42,932 bases of DNA from an uncultured Gammaproteobacteria bacterium (lineage in GTDB: Bacteria; Pseudomonadota; Gammaproteobacteria; Pseudomonadales; Pseudohongiellaceae), in assembly GCA_913061515.1 (NCBI GenBank), contig CAJXSF010000025.1, forward strand, positions 1 through 42,932, given 5' to 3'. A model generated the notes under the pieces. The model did no database searches. It was given only the letters and a program-made list of their open reading frames with translations, and was not told the origin of the DNA. Of the stretch, positions 1 through 11,382 are shown in pieces; positions within the stretch are counted from its first letter, which is position 1; every line of letters starts with the position of its first letter. Both the position numbers and the translations under genes were made by a program.

Positions 1-96
1 CGGGAGCGTCGGGCGCCATGGATGGCGCACGTCGAGCCTTCACAGGGACGTGAGCTTTTTGGCGTCTCCCGATAAGAGCTCTCGGCTGCACGAGTC
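1..96. repeat. Palindromic intergenic repeat, copy A, cut by contig start
   Basis: This copy matches copy C at 482-577 base for base with few changes, but its left arm lies beyond the contig start. The core contains GCGCCATGGATGGCGC (13-28 region), itself an inverted repeat, then a CCTTCACAGGGACGTGAG block. The right arm, about 66-96, is like that of copy C. Similarity to copy C continues past the arm to about position 135 (match 482-617), so the two also form a 481-bp-spaced direct repeat. Assemblies commonly end in such dispersed repeats, which probably explains the contig boundary. From memory, GCCATGGATGGC-centred intergenic repeats are common in marine gammaproteobacteria. Confidence 0.75.
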
Positions 97-221
97 GTCA
101 ACAGTGCTCAGAACTAAACCTACGTGCCACATAAACCTTCTGTAACACAAAGGAAAGATGCATCGAAGTAAATGTTTAGAGTTTTGGTGGCTGGTGGGGC
201 TTTGTATGTGCTTCGTAGTCC

Positions 222-341
222 GACACGTGCAGCTGGCAGAAGCATTCTGGAGACGCCAAAAAGCTCACGTCCCTGTGAAGGCTCGACGGCCGCCGTCCTG
301 GCTGCCGACGCTCCATAATGCTTCTACCAACTCCACGCGTC
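222..341 (-). repeat. Palindromic intergenic repeat, copy B, inverted, with different arms
   Basis: The part at 247-313 is the reverse complement of the core of copies A and C (GAGACGCCAAAAAGCTCACG, then TCCCTGTGAAGGCTCGACG), although the centre GCGCCATGGATGGCGC is degraded. Two 31-nt arms flank it, at 222-252 and 311-341, and pair with each other with about six mismatches or wobbles. The middle of the arms (around AGAAGCATT) is unrelated to the arms of copy C, yet the arm length is identical and the outer bases (GAC...GTC) are shared. Short open frames across this region are by-products of the repeat and are not called as genes. Confidence 0.75.
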
Positions 342-456
342 ACACATCGTGCAAACCCCAAGACAGACGCTTTTGATTTGGGTGAACATTCTTAACAAAT
401 TCACTGCTATTCCTTGAGCCTTTAAATCATCTGCGGTCAACACGAACATCACACGA

Positions 457-577
457 GACTCGCGTAGCCGAGAGGTCTTAGCGGGAGCGTCGGGCGCCAT
501 GGATGGCGCACGTCGAGCCTTCACAGGGACGTGAGCCTTTTGGCGTCTCCCGCTAAGGCCTCTCGGCTGCGCGAGTC
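457..577 (+). repeat. Palindromic intergenic repeat, copy C, complete
   Basis: This is the complete copy: a left arm at 457-487 and a right arm at 547-577, each 31 nt, complementary apart from two positions, around a roughly 59-bp core. The core holds a second inverted repeat, GCGCCAT/ATGGCGC, at about 494-510. The whole 121 bp would form a long stem with a branched top as single-stranded DNA or RNA. It shares 1-135/482-617 with copy A, and a degraded echo of the tail (GTCAACAGYGCTCA) recurs at about 618-632. Confidence 0.8.
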
Positions 578-705
578 GTCAACAGTGCTCAAATCTAGAC
601 TTACGGTGCCACATAAATAGTCAACAGCGCTCACAACGAGACCTAAGAACGAAGTAGCTCAGAAGAAAAACACTGAACAAGAAGAGAAGAAAAAAGAGGG
701 AGGAG

Positions 706-745
706 GGGGAAGAAACCCACCGAGCAGCAAGACTACTGCCCGGTG
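706..745 (-). terminator. Intrinsic terminator of gltA
   Basis: On the minus strand, 13 bases after the gltA stop, a 10-bp stem (CACCGGGCAG with CTGCTCGGTG, one G-U pair; plus-strand 718-727 and 736-745) with an 8-nt loop is followed by GGTTTCTTCCCC. The tail is pyrimidine-rich, not a clean U run. Termination is therefore likely but may be partial. Confidence 0.6.
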
Positions 746-758
746 AGCGAATTACATC

Positions 759-2039
759 TTACTTCTTAGGATAGTCACGCTGCGTGCTGCCCTTGTATAA
801 CTGACGAGGACGGCCAATTTTGTACGGCTGGCTGATCATCTCGTTCCAATGTGAGATCCAACCTGGCGTACGGCCAAGTGAGAAAATCACTGTGAACATT
901 GACGACGGAATACCAATCGCCTGCAGGATGATGCCCGAATAGAAATCCACGTTCGGGTACAATTTGCGCTCGATGAAGTACTCATCTTCTAGCGCGATTT
1001 TCTCTAAGCGACGCGCAATGCGGAATAACGGATCGTTTTCAACGCCCAAGTCGTCCAATACTTCATCACATATTTTGCGCATGACTTTCGCGCGTGGATC
1101 GAAGTTCTTGTAAACGCGGTGGCCAAAGCCCATTAGGCGGAACGGATCGTTCTTATCTTTCGCCCGAGCGATGAATTCTTCGATGCGTGACTCATCTTCG
1201 ATCTCATACAACATATTCAATACCGCTTCGTTTGCGCCACCGTGTGCTGGGCCCCACAGCGCTGCGATGCCTGAAGAGATACATGCATAAGGGTTGGTAC
1301 CAGTAGAACCAGCCAAACGTACAGTAGATGTCGAAGCGTTCTGCTCGTGGTCTGCGTGTAGTAAGAAGATCACATCCATTGCTTTCGCTAGGATTGGGCT
1401 CACTTTCGCCTCTTCGCATGGTGTGTTGAACATCATGTGCAGGAAGTTTTCTGAGTAGCTGAAGTCGTTGCGAGGGTACATGAAGGGTTGGCCGATAGAG
1501 TGCTTGTAACACATGGCCGCAAGAGTTGGGATCTTAGCAATCAAGCGATGAGCGGCTAATTTACGATGCTCAGCGTTAGTGATGTCCAAAGCATCGTGAT
1601 AAAAGGCTGATAATGCCCCTACAACGCCGACCATAATCGCCATCGGGTGCGCGTCACGTGGGAAACCTTTAAAGAATTCATAGACTTGCTCGTGTACCAT
1701 CGTGTGGTATCGAATGCTGTTCGTGAACTCTTCTTTCTCGCTTGTGCTTGGTAACTCACCATTTAGAAGCAAAAAGCATGTTTCTAGGAAGTCTGAATGC
1801 TCGGCTAGCTGATCGATAGGGTAGCCCCGGTGCAGGAGCACGCCTTTGCCGCCATCAATATAGGTGATTGCCGACTCGCAGGCGGCTGTCGACATGAAAC
1901 CAGGGTCATAAGTAAAATACCCTTTTGCAGTCAGCCCCCCAACGTCAACAACATCCGGCCCTAAAGTTCCGCTCAATACCGGTAAGTCTATCGGCTCGGC
2001 GCTGCCATCTAGGGTCAGCTTGGCTACTTTATTACTCAT
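759..2039 (-). CDS. gltA: Citrate synthase (type I, hexameric)
   Basis: Condenses acetyl-CoA and oxaloacetate to citrate, the entry step of the TCA cycle; cytosolic. The 426 residues match the length of proteobacterial hexameric GltA. Catalytic residues are visible: His266 in [10 protein letters not shown], His307 in MGFGHRVYK and Asp365 in PNVDFYSG. The ATG start at 2037-2039 is preceded by AGGAG with a 6-nt spacer, which fixes the start. It is transcribed away from sdhC across a 361-bp shared upstream region, the usual gltA/sdh arrangement in gammaproteobacteria, and ends in a terminator hairpin at 718-745. The long N-terminal beta domain typical of NADH-regulated bacterial enzymes is present; allosteric control is inferred from the family and cannot be read from the sequence. 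Confidence 0.97.
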   Translation of the reverse strand: MSNKVAKLTLDGSAEPIDLPVLSGTLGPDVVDVGGLTAKGYFTYDPGFMSTAACESAITYIDGGKGVLLHRGYPIDQLAEHSDFLETCFLLLNGELPSTSEKEEFTNSIRYHTMVHEQVYEFFKGFPRDAHPMAIMVGVVGALSAFYHDALDITNAEHRKLAAHRLIAKIPTLAAMCYKHSIGQPFMYPRNDFSYSENFLHMMFNTPCEEAKVSPILAKAMDVIFLLHADHEQNASTSTVRLAGSTGTNPYACISSGIAALWGPAHGGANEAVLNMLYEIEDESRIEEFIARAKDKNDPFRLMGFGHRVYKNFDPRAKVMRKICDEVLDDLGVENDPLFRIARRLEKIALEDEYFIERKLYPNVDFYSGIILQAIGIPSSMFTVIFSLGRTPGWISHWNEMISQPYKIGRPRQLYKGSTQRDYPKK

Positions 2040-2400
2040 GCATTACTCCTGTGTAAATCTAGGCTCGTGATTTTTGCCCGCTAAGATAAGATTAAATTAT
2101 CGCGACTACAAGCAGTGCTAGCGCAAAATAGCTGTTTAAGGCACTTTAAGCCACTGCTTGGCGGTGAATAAAAGGGGTATTCTACCGCTCTTGAAGCGAT
2201 ATAGCTCCCCAATAGACAACCTGTTGTCAACATTCGCGAAATTGAGTGCTGTTTTATTGTATTCCCTAGGGTAGGGGACTATACTTCTGCCCCTAGTTAC
2301 GCGTGCAAATACGCACATTTAAACAAGCAGGCCAACTTTGTCAAAAGATGGTCTATTCCATTAATCGTGCCCTCCCGGGCCTCAAGAAACTAATAATTCT
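2040..2400. promoter_or_regulatory. Divergent control region between gltA and sdhC
   Basis: This 361-bp gap separates the two divergent TCA transcription units and must carry both promoters. It contains the palindrome CCCTAGGG (2264-2271) and an inverted repeat TAGGGG...CCCCTA (2272-2277/2290-2295), about 105 bp upstream of sdhC, which could be an operator. I recognise no named regulator site (ArcA, Fur, Crp) with confidence. A 60-codon open frame inside (2136-2318, minus) has no support. Confidence 0.4.
2083..2111 (-). promoter_or_regulatory. Possible sigma70 promoter of gltA
   Basis: On the minus strand, TTGTAG (plus 2106-2111) and TATCTT (plus 2083-2088) are separated by exactly 17 bp, about 45 bp upstream of the gltA ATG. 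The -10 matches 4 of 6 consensus bases and the -35 matches 3 of 6, so this is only a candidate. Confidence 0.3.
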
Positions 2401-2775
2401 GTGAAAGATAATAGACCTAAGAATCTTGATTTTTCGACCTTTCATCTGCCATTGCCAGCAATTACTTCAATCCTGCACAGGATTTCGGGAGTATTCATCT
2501 TTGCCGGTACCGCGGTTTTACTGTGGTTGCTGAGCGAATCGCTGGCTTCAGAGCAAGGTTTTAATAACGTCGCAATGTGGATGGACAATCTTATCGTGAA
2601 GTTGCTCGTTTGGGCAGTCGTCTCGGGTTTGCTCTATCACTTTATTGCAGGCATCAAACATTTAATTATGGATTTTGGCATTGGTGAAACGCTAGAAGGC
2701 GCGCAATTGGGCGCTAAGCTAGTCGTCGTGCTGTCTGTGATTTCAATTGTGCTAACGGGAGTGTGGCTGTGGTAA
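2401..2775 (+). CDS. sdhC: Succinate dehydrogenase cytochrome b556 subunit
   Basis: Membrane anchor of complex II that helps bind haem b and ubiquinone. It has 124 residues, three hydrophobic helices and the family N-terminus RPKNLDFSTFHLPLPAITSI followed by LHRISG. His80 in LLYHFIAGIKH is the expected haem ligand. The start is GTG at 2401 with only a weak ribosome site; the N-terminus aligns with the E. coli protein, as I recall it, from this codon on. It is the first gene of a nine-gene run to sucD in one direction with short gaps, and overlaps sdhD. Confidence 0.94.
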   Translation: MKDNRPKNLDFSTFHLPLPAITSILHRISGVFIFAGTAVLLWLLSESLASEQGFNNVAMWMDNLIVKLLVWAVVSGLLYHFIAGIKHLIMDFGIGETLEGAQLGAKLVVVLSVISIVLTGVWLW

Positions 2776-3137
2776 CGAACGTAACCAGCTTTGGTCGCAG
2801 CGGGCTCTATGATTGGGTCGTGCAGCGCTTAACGGCAGTAATATTAGGTGTTTATTTCGTAGGCTTATTTGGCTACTTGATTATGAACCCCGACTTGAAC
2901 TTTCAACAATGGCAAGCCTTGTTCTCAACAACATGGATGCGTATTGCAAGCTTGATGGCATTGCTATCGCTTTGTGCGCACGCTTGGGTCGGTCTTTGGA
3001 CAGTGTCCACTGACTACCTCACTACCTACTTGATAGGCTCGAAAGCAACAGTGCTTCGTCTATTGTGGCAAGTGGGCAGTGTTGTTTTGATGTTTATATA
3101 CCTCGTTTGGGGTATTCAGATTCTATGGGGTATGTAA
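2769..3137 (+). CDS. sdhD: Succinate dehydrogenase hydrophobic membrane anchor
   Basis: Second membrane anchor of complex II, about 122 residues, three transmembrane helices, with the HAWVGLWTVSTDY segment that in E. coli contributes haem and quinone contacts. I chose the GTG at 2769. It has GGGAG (2757-2761) with a 7-nt spacer and gives the N-terminus MVTNVTSFGRSGLYDW, which resembles E. coli SdhD. A GTG two codons earlier (2763) is only 1 nt from that site. The gene overlaps the end of sdhC by 7 nt and abuts sdhA directly (stop at 3135-3137, ATG at 3138), implying translational coupling. Confidence 0.92.
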   Translation: MVTNVTSFGRSGLYDWVVQRLTAVILGVYFVGLFGYLIMNPDLNFQQWQALFSTTWMRIASLMALLSLCAHAWVGLWTVSTDYLTTYLIGSKATVLRLLWQVGSVVLMFIYLVWGIQILWGM

Positions 3138-4910
3138 ATGTCTGGAATTCGGACTCTCTCGTTTGATGCAGTAATTGTTGGCGGCGGCGGTGCAGGTATG
3201 CGCGCGGCATTGCAGCTTTCACAATCTGGCTATAAAACGGCTGTAATCAGTAAAGTATTTCCTACTCGTTCGCACACAGTATCAGCCCAAGGCGGTATTA
3301 CTTGCGCTATCGCAAGCGATGACCCGAATGATGATTGGCGCTGGCATATGTATGACACGGTCAAAGGCTCTGACTACATCGGTGACCAAGACGCCATCGA
3401 ATATATGTGTAGCGAAGGTCCACAGACGGTGTTTGAGCTTGAGCACATGGGTTTGCCTTTCTCGCGTACTGAAAGCGGCCGTATCTATCAGCGTCCATTT
3501 GGTGGTCAATCTAAAGATTTCGGCAAGGGCGGCCAAGCGGCTCGTACTTGCGCAGCGGCAGACCGTACTGGTCACGCATTGTTGCACACCCTGTATCAGG
3601 GCAATGTTAAAAACAAAACTGTGTTCTTCAATGAGTGGTATGCCACCGACATCGTGCGCAATCAAGACGGCGTAGTTGTAGGGTGTATCGCCATTTGTAT
3701 TGAGACAGGCGAAACAGTTTATATCCAATCCAAAGCCACAGTATTCGCCACAGGCGGTGCTGGTCGTATCTTTGCCTCTACAACCAACGCGTTAATCTGT
3801 ACAGGTGACGGTGTGGGCATGGCATTGCGTGCGGGTTATCCAGTGCAAGACATTGAAATGTGGCAGTTCCACCCAACGGGAATCTACGGCGCAGGCACAC
3901 TTGTGACTGAAGGTTGTCGCGGGGAAGGTGGCTATCTGATCAACAAAGACGGCGAACGTTTCATGGAACGTTATGCGCCGAATGCCAAAGATCTCGCGGG
4001 CCGTGATGTTGTAGCGCGCTCAATGGTCATGGAAATTCTAGAAGGCCGCGGTGTTGGCCCGAATGGCGATCATGTCCTGTTGAAACTCGATCACCTTGGC
4101 GAGAAAGTGCTCAATTCTAAACTTCCAGGTATTTTGGAATTATCACGCACTTTCGCTCACGTTGACCCAGTAAAAGAGCCAATCCCAGTAGTGCCAACAT
4201 GTCATTATATGATGGGCGGTATTCCAACGAATGTGCATGGTCAGGCGATCACACAAGATGCGAATGGCAACGATAAAATTATCGAAGGTCTTTTCGCAGT
4301 TGGCGAAGTGGCTTGTGTTTCCGTACATGGCGCAAACCGTTTGGGCGGCAACTCACTGCTCGACTTGGTGGTATTTGGCCGTGCAGCGGGCAAGCACATC
4401 GAAGGCATGTTGAAGCAGGGCGTTGAACAACGCGCAGCGTCGAAAGAAGACATCGATCAAGCGTTAACTCGTTTGAATCGTTTGAACTCTACAACATCAG
4501 GTGAAAGCGTTTCGGTTCTTCGTACTGAACTGCAAACTATTATGCAAAATTACTTCGGCGTATTCCGTCGCGGCGATTATATGCGTCAAGGCATCGAGAA
4601 ATTGAAAGAACTTCGCGGCCGTATTGCGAACATCAATCTCGAAGATAAGAGCAACGCATTTAACACTGCTCGCATTGAAGCCCTAGAGCTTGAAAACTTG
4701 TTTGAAGTGGCCGAAGCAACAGCAATTGCCGCTGAAACAAGAACAGAAAGCCGCGGCGCTCATGCTCGTGATGACTTCCAGGAACGTGATGATGAGAATT
4801 GGCTGTGCCACTCATTGTACTTCCCTGCATCTAAGAGTGTTTCGAAACGTGCTGTTAACTTTACGCCGAAAACTGTTCCAACATTCGAGCCAAAAGTACG
4901 AACTTATTAA
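3138..4910 (+). CDS. sdhA: Succinate dehydrogenase flavoprotein subunit
   Basis: Oxidises succinate to fumarate at a covalently bound FAD on the cytosolic face of complex II. It has 590 residues, the full family length. Visible are the dinucleotide-binding motif [13 protein letters not shown] near residue 12, His46 in [12 protein letters not shown] (expected FAD attachment site), [11 protein letters not shown] in the active-site region, and the C-terminal WLCHSLYFP strand. It follows sdhD without a gap; sdhB starts 49 bp downstream. Nothing is broken or missing. Confidence 0.98.
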   Translation: MSGIRTLSFDAVIVGGGGAGMRAALQLSQSGYKTAVISKVFPTRSHTVSAQGGITCAIASDDPNDDWRWHMYDTVKGSDYIGDQDAIEYMCSEGPQTVFELEHMGLPFSRTESGRIYQRPFGGQSKDFGKGGQAARTCAAADRTGHALLHTLYQGNVKNKTVFFNEWYATDIVRNQDGVVVGCIAICIETGETVYIQSKATVFATGGAGRIFASTTNALICTGDGVGMALRAGYPVQDIEMWQFHPTGIYGAGTLVTEGCRGEGGYLINKDGERFMERYAPNAKDLAGRDVVARSMVMEILEGRGVGPNGDHVLLKLDHLGEKVLNSKLPGILELSRTFAHVDPVKEPIPVVPTCHYMMGGIPTNVHGQAITQDANGNDKIIEGLFAVGEVACVSVHGANRLGGNSLLDLVVFGRAAGKHIEGMLKQGVEQRAASKEDIDQALTRLNRLNSTTSGESVSVLRTELQTIMQNYFGVFRRGDYMRQGIEKLKELRGRIANINLEDKSNAFNTARIEALELENLFEVAEATAIAAETRTESRGAHARDDFQERDDENWLCHSLYFPASKSVSKRAVNFTPKTVPTFEPKVRTY

Positions 4911-4959
4911 TTCATTTTCAAACGTCAAACGAAATTCGTTTAGGAAAAGGTAGATTAAC

Positions 4960-5664
4960 GTGTTAGTGAGCTTATATCGCTATAACCCCGAGACTGATGA
5001 AAAGCCCAGCATGCGGGACTACGAGTTGGAGCTGCCAGAAGGCAAAGATCTAATGGTACTGGACGTTCTAGAACTTCTAAAGCGTCAAGACCCTTCTATC
5101 GCTTACCGTCGTTCATGTCGAGAAGGGGTCTGTGGCTCTGATGGCATGAATATCAATGGAACGAATGGCTTGGCTTGTATTACGCCTGTGTCTTCTGTTG
5201 CTAAAAACGGTAAATTGATTCTGCGTCCACTGCCTGGGTTGCCAGTCATTCGCGACCTCGTTGTCGACATGAGCGTTTTTTACCAGCAGTTCGAGAAAAT
5301 CGAACCGTTCTTGATCAACAATACTCCAGCACCTGCAATCGAACGTTTGCAGACTCCAGAGGAGCGCGAGAAGCTGGATGGTTTGTATGAGTGTATTCTG
5401 TGCGCTTGTTGCAGTACCAACTGTCCTTCTTTCTGGTGGAACCCAGAAAAATTCGTAGGGCCAGCAGGCTTGCTGCAAGCTTATCGTTTCTTGGCAGATA
5501 GTCGCGATACAGCGACAGATGCAAGACTCGCTGATTTAGAAGATCCTTTCTCAGTGTTCCGTTGCAGAGGCATTATGAATTGCGTTGCGGTATGTCCAAA
5601 AGGGCTAAACCCAACGCGTGCAATTGGACATATTCGTTCAATGCTACTGCAGCGCGCTAGCTGA
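4960..5664 (+). CDS. sdhB: Succinate dehydrogenase iron-sulfur subunit
   Basis: Carries electrons from SdhA FAD to quinone through three Fe-S clusters. The 2Fe-2S ligands lie in RSCREGVCGSDG...LAC (Cys53, Cys58, Cys73, with Asp61 where some family members have Cys), the 4Fe-4S ligands in CILCACCSTNCP, and the 3Fe-4S ligands in CRGIMNCVAVCPKG. It has 234 residues, normal for the family. The GTG start at 4960 has AGGAAAAGG about 9 nt upstream; a second in-frame GTG at 4969 is possible. It is the last sdh gene; 89 bp separate it from sucA. Confidence 0.97.
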   Translation: MLVSLYRYNPETDEKPSMRDYELELPEGKDLMVLDVLELLKRQDPSIAYRRSCREGVCGSDGMNINGTNGLACITPVSSVAKNGKLILRPLPGLPVIRDLVVDMSVFYQQFEKIEPFLINNTPAPAIERLQTPEEREKLDGLYECILCACCSTNCPSFWWNPEKFVGPAGLLQAYRFLADSRDTATDARLADLEDPFSVFRCRGIMNCVAVCPKGLNPTRAIGHIRSMLLQRAS

Positions 5665-5753
5665 TAATTACAACTTATACGAGGACAAGCCCAAGGGACT
5701 TGAGCGCTCAATTATAGAGCGCTGTACTCCTCAATAACCTGGGATTAAAACAA

Positions 5754-8594
5754 ATGCATGACAGCATTATGGAATTAATGTGGAAATCGGGCCATCTCTC
5801 AGGTGGTAATGCCTCCTACGTCGAGCAACTGTATGACCAATTTCTAAAGGAGCCGGACTCGGTCCCGCAAGAGTGGCGCACATATTTTGAAAACCTCCCT
5901 AGAATATCCGATTCTCCGCAATCGGATATTTCGCATTTAGAGGTACAGCAATATTTCAAAAAACTTGGCAAAACTAGCCGCTTCAAACCCCTCCTTACCA
6001 ACGACGCAGTCGTCAACTCTGAGCACTCGAATAAACAAGTGCAAGTGCTGCATCTGATCAGTTCTTATCGCGTACGCGGTCACCAAAAAGCTAATCTCGA
6101 TCCATTGAACCTCATGCGTCGTGAGCAGGTACCTGACCTGCAGTTAGACTTTCACGGTCTTTCACCGGTAGACCACTCGACGGTTTATCAAACTGGCTCT
6201 TTGTTTATTAAGAAAGACAAAGCCCCACTGCGCGAAATTATCGACATTCTCGAACAAATTTATTGCGGATCGATCGGTTATGAATTCATGCACATTGTGG
6301 ATTTGGCCGAAAAGCAATGGATCGAGAAACGCATCGAAAGCAATCACGGCAAGCCTGATTTTCCGAATGAAGTGAAACGTCACTTGTTGGAACGCCTAAG
6401 TGCTGCTGAGGGTTTAGAGAAGCATCTCGATTCTAAGTACCCTGGAACGAAACGTTTCGGTTTGGAAGGCGGCGAGAGCTTAGTGCCACTCGTTGATGAG
6501 TTGATTCAACGCTCTGGTAGTTATGGCGCCAAAGAGATCGTCATCGGCATGGCTCACCGTGGCCGCTTAAATTTGCTAGTGAATACACTTGGTAAAAATC
6601 CAACCGACTTGTTTAGCGAATTTGAAGGAAAAGCGACTTATAAGAGTTCTGGCGATGTAAAATATCACCAAGGCTTTTCTTCAAATATCATGACCCCAGG
6701 TGGCGAAGTTCACTTGGCAATGGCCTTCAATCCATCCCATTTGGAAATTGTCTCTCCAGTGGTAGAAGGCTCTGTGCGTGCGCGCCAAGATCGTCGCCAT
6801 GACGATACAGGCAATAAGGTTGTGCCAATCATCATTCACGGTGATGCTGCTTTTGCAGGGCAAGGCGTTGTGATGGAAACGTTCCAGATGTCACAAACAC
6901 GTGCTTACCGCACTGGTGGTACTGTGCACATAATAGTGAACAACCAAGTAGGCTTTACTACTAGCCGTCAGGAAGATGCACGTTCAACCGAATATTGTAC
7001 TGATGTTGCCAGAATGGTGCAGGCGCCAATATTCCATGTAAACGGTGATGACCCGGAAGCGGTATTGTTCGTCACTCAGTTGGCATTGGATTTCCGTTAT
7101 GAGTTTAAGAAAGACGTCGTAATCGATTTGATTTGTTATCGCCGCCGTGGCCATAACGAAACTGACGAGCCATCAAGCACCCAGCCGTTGATGTACACGC
7201 AAATTCGCCAGCAAAAAACCACGCGTACACTTTACTCCGACAAACTAATTGCCGAGCAAATTGTGAGCGAAGAGGAATCAGATTTCTTGAACTCTTCTTA
7301 CAGAAAGGCATTGGATACAGGGGCGCATGTTGTGAAGTCCTTGGTGAAAGAGCCGTCGGTTGAATTGTTTGTCGATTGGAGTCCATACCTCGGCCATGAA
7401 TGGACTCCTACGTATAACACCACTATTAAACTCAATACCCTGCAAGCACTGGGCAAAAAAGTTGTCGCGATTCCGTCAAAAATTTCTCTGCACAAGCAAG
7501 TGCAAAAAATTATCGATGATCGAACAGCGATGATAGAAGGCGACAAGCCTGTCGACTGGGGTTTTGCTGAAACGCTAGCCTACGCAAGCATTTTGACTAG
7601 CGGCAATAAAGTGCGCATCACAGGTCAAGATGTTGGGCGCGGTACGTTCTCGCATCGTCATGCGGTATTGCATGATCAAACTTCTGGAGAGGAGTACGTT
7701 CCTCTACAAGCATTAACGCCAGATCAGCGCAGCTTTGAAATTTACGACTCGCTACTTTCCGAAGCTGCAGTATTAGCATTTGAGTACGGTTATGCCACAA
7801 CGACGCCAAACGCACTAATCATCTGGGAAGCCCAGTTCGGTGACTTTGCTAACTCCGCGCAAGTGGTCATTGATCAATTTATTACCAGTGGTGAAAACAA
7901 ATGGCAGCGCCTATGTGGGCTAACGATGTTATTGCCACATGGTTATGAAGGGCAGGGGCCAGAGCATTCATCAGCTCGTTTAGAGCGATTCTTGCAGATG
8001 TGCGCTGAGCACAATATTCAAGTGTGCTTGCCTACTACCTCTGCACAAGTCTTCCACATGTTGCGACGTCAAGTGCTTTGCCCGCTACGCAAACCGCTAG
8101 TCGTGATGTCACCGAAGAGTTTGTTGCGTCACAAAGAAAGCACTTCAACCATGCAAGAGTTGGCCGAAGGCACTTTCCAAGTGGTTATTGGTGAGACCGA
8201 CGAGTTGAATGCGAAGGCAGTCGAACGCGTCATTCTTTGTAGCGGCAAGGTTTACTACGATCTACGCCAAGAGCGTCGCAAGCGTGAAATAGAGAATATA
8301 GCGATTATTCGACTGGAGCAGTTGTATCCGTTCCCATCCGAAGCGCTGCATGAAGCGATGAAACCGTTTGAGAATATGAAAGAAGTGATGTGGTGTCAGG
8401 AAGAACCCATGAATCAAGGCGCTTGGTATTCAAGCCAACACCATATGCGACGTGTTGCCGAAGAACTCAAGCCTGGAATTGCATTGTCCTATGCTGGCCG
8501 TGATGCTTCGGCATCCCCAGCGGCAGGTTACCCTGCATTGCATATGGAACAATTGCGCTCTTTCTTGGATCAAGCACTGACCCTTAACAAATAG
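5754..8594 (+). CDS. sucA: 2-oxoglutarate dehydrogenase E1 component
   Basis: Thiamine-diphosphate-dependent decarboxylation of 2-oxoglutarate and transfer of the succinyl group to lipoyl-SucB. It has 946 residues, the usual homodimeric OGDH E1 length. The N-terminal E2-binding segment begins [20 protein letters not shown]. The ThDP motif is visible as [13 protein letters not shown] through to [11 protein letters not shown], and conserved His-rich active-site segments ([17 protein letters not shown]) are present. The 89-bp gap from sdhB holds a GAGCGCTC palindrome near 5702-5709 with a half copy just downstream (AGAGCGCT), but no terminator with a T run, so cotranscription with sdh is plausible. 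Confidence 0.98.
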   Translation: MHDSIMELMWKSGHLSGGNASYVEQLYDQFLKEPDSVPQEWRTYFENLPRISDSPQSDISHLEVQQYFKKLGKTSRFKPLLTNDAVVNSEHSNKQVQVLHLISSYRVRGHQKANLDPLNLMRREQVPDLQLDFHGLSPVDHSTVYQTGSLFIKKDKAPLREIIDILEQIYCGSIGYEFMHIVDLAEKQWIEKRIESNHGKPDFPNEVKRHLLERLSAAEGLEKHLDSKYPGTKRFGLEGGESLVPLVDELIQRSGSYGAKEIVIGMAHRGRLNLLVNTLGKNPTDLFSEFEGKATYKSSGDVKYHQGFSSNIMTPGGEVHLAMAFNPSHLEIVSPVVEGSVRARQDRRHDDTGNKVVPIIIHGDAAFAGQGVVMETFQMSQTRAYRTGGTVHIIVNNQVGFTTSRQEDARSTEYCTDVARMVQAPIFHVNGDDPEAVLFVTQLALDFRYEFKKDVVIDLICYRRRGHNETDEPSSTQPLMYTQIRQQKTTRTLYSDKLIAEQIVSEEESDFLNSSYRKALDTGAHVVKSLVKEPSVELFVDWSPYLGHEWTPTYNTTIKLNTLQALGKKVVAIPSKISLHKQVQKIIDDRTAMIEGDKPVDWGFAETLAYASILTSGNKVRITGQDVGRGTFSHRHAVLHDQTSGEEYVPLQALTPDQRSFEIYDSLLSEAAVLAFEYGYATTTPNALIIWEAQFGDFANSAQVVIDQFITSGENKWQRLCGLTMLLPHGYEGQGPEHSSARLERFLQMCAEHNIQVCLPTTSAQVFHMLRRQVLCPLRKPLVVMSPKSLLRHKESTSTMQELAEGTFQVVIGETDELNAKAVERVILCSGKVYYDLRQERRKREIENIAIIRLEQLYPFPSEALHEAMKPFENMKEVMWCQEEPMNQGAWYSSQHHMRRVAEELKPGIALSYAGRDASASPAAGYPALHMEQLRSFLDQALTLNK

Positions 8595-8626
8595 ACGAAA
8601 TACAACAAAACGCGAAGGAAATAAAA

Positions 8627-9853
8627 ATGACAGTCGAAATCAAAGCACCGACTCTACCTGAATCAGTACCGGACGGCACGATTGCAACTTGGCATAAAAA
8701 GGCAGGTGACGCGGTTAAACGTGATGAACTGCTTGTTGATATTGAAACTGACAAAGTAGTCATCGAAGTTGTTTCTCCTGCCGATGGCGTGTTGCAAGAA
8801 ATCATCAAAAATACGGGTGATACTATTGTTAGCAATGAGCTCATTGCTAAAGTAGAAGCCGGTGCAGCAAGCGCAGCACCTGCTGCCGGCAAAGATGAAG
8901 CCAAGAAAGACGAAGCGCCCGCTGAGAAAAAAGAAGAGGCGGCGAGCGAGCCAGCCGCTGGTGACGAGCCATTATTAAGCCCAGCCGCGAAGAAAATCGC
9001 TGAAGAAAACAATCTTGATGTAGAGAAAATCAAAGGCACAGGCAAGGGTGGTCGCGTCACTAAAGAAGATGTGATGGCCGCTGTGGCTAATAAGAGTGCG
9101 GCGCTAGCTGCTAGTTCAGACCCTTCTGCCAATATCGACACTTCATCTGGCCGCGTAGAAGAGCGCGTTCCAATGAGCCGATTGCGTGCTAAGGTTGCCG
9201 AGCGTTTGTTGGAAGCAAGTCAGTCGACTGCCATGCTCACTACTTTTAACGAAGTAGATATGGCACCTATTATGGAGCTTCGCAATAAGTACAAAGAACT
9301 ATTCGAAAAATCTCACGACGGTATCCGTTTAGGATTCATGTCTTTCTTTGTGCGCGCAAGTATTGAAGCACTAAAACGTTTCCCTGCGGTGAATGCGTCA
9401 ATCGATGGCAGCGACATTGTGTATCACGGCTACCAAGATATTGGCGTGGCAGTTTCTTCACCGCGTGGGCTAGTAGTCCCTGTATTGCGCAATGCCGATC
9501 ATATGGGCCTTGCACAGATCGAGTCGCAGATTCGTGATTACGGTAAAAAAGCACAGGCTGGTAAGTTATCAATTGATGAAATGACCGGTGGTACGTTCAC
9601 GATCTCCAACGGAGGCGTATTCGGCTCATTGCTCTCAACACCAATTTTAAACCCCCCACAAACTGCAATCCTGGGAATGCACAAGATTCAAGACCGCCCG
9701 ATGGCCGTCAACGGAGAAGTTAAAATTCGCCCGATGATGTATCTCGCGCTTTCTTACGATCACCGCATGATTGACGGCAAAGAGGCCGTGCAATTCCTAG
9801 TAACGATTAAGGAACTTCTGGAAGATCCTGCACGAATTCTTTTAGAAATTTAA
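8627..9853 (+). CDS. sucB: 2-oxoglutarate dehydrogenase E2, dihydrolipoyl succinyltransferase
   Basis: Core of the 2-oxoglutarate dehydrogenase complex; transfers succinyl from lipoamide to CoA. Domain order: one lipoyl domain (residues about 1-77, lipoylated Lys43 in [10 protein letters not shown]), an Ala/Glu/Lys-rich linker, a peripheral-subunit-binding domain (about 115-150, [14 protein letters not shown]), a second linker, and the catalytic domain with His379 and Asp383 in SYDHRMIDG. It has 408 residues, typical. The ATG is preceded by GAAGGAAATAAAA. It lies 32 bp after sucA and 30 bp before lpdA. Confidence 0.98.
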   Translation: MTVEIKAPTLPESVPDGTIATWHKKAGDAVKRDELLVDIETDKVVIEVVSPADGVLQEIIKNTGDTIVSNELIAKVEAGAASAAPAAGKDEAKKDEAPAEKKEEAASEPAAGDEPLLSPAAKKIAEENNLDVEKIKGTGKGGRVTKEDVMAAVANKSAALAASSDPSANIDTSSGRVEERVPMSRLRAKVAERLLEASQSTAMLTTFNEVDMAPIMELRNKYKELFEKSHDGIRLGFMSFFVRASIEALKRFPAVNASIDGSDIVYHGYQDIGVAVSSPRGLVVPVLRNADHMGLAQIESQIRDYGKKAQAGKLSIDEMTGGTFTISNGGVFGSLLSTPILNPPQTAILGMHKIQDRPMAVNGEVKIRPMMYLALSYDHRMIDGKEAVQFLVTIKELLEDPARILLEI

Positions 9854-9880
9854 TTCAACCGCTGACAAAGTTGCGAGTAA

Positions 9881-11329
<1,449 letters not shown>

Positions 11330-11382
11330 AAGATCGCCTTCAATTTTAATTTTGTAATTAATAAGATGCACGAGGATGCAGT

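Larger units (their letters stand above)
1..758. other. Noncoding contig end with repeats and a polypurine tract
   Basis: I find no gene in this stretch. Three short open frames (158-376 plus, 176-361 minus, 324-524 minus) overlap the palindromic repeats, lack recognisable domains and have no supporting ribosome site. Besides the repeats there is a pure purine run on the plus strand at 679-715 (37 bases, A/G only), directly downstream of the gltA terminator hairpin in the gltA reading direction. The gltA transcript would therefore end in a C/U-rich tail. Confidence 0.7.

Noticed and set aside
158..524. Three short open frames (72, 61 and 66 codons) at the left end
   Set aside because: They overlap one another and the palindromic repeats on both strands, have no recognisable domain and no convincing ribosome site.
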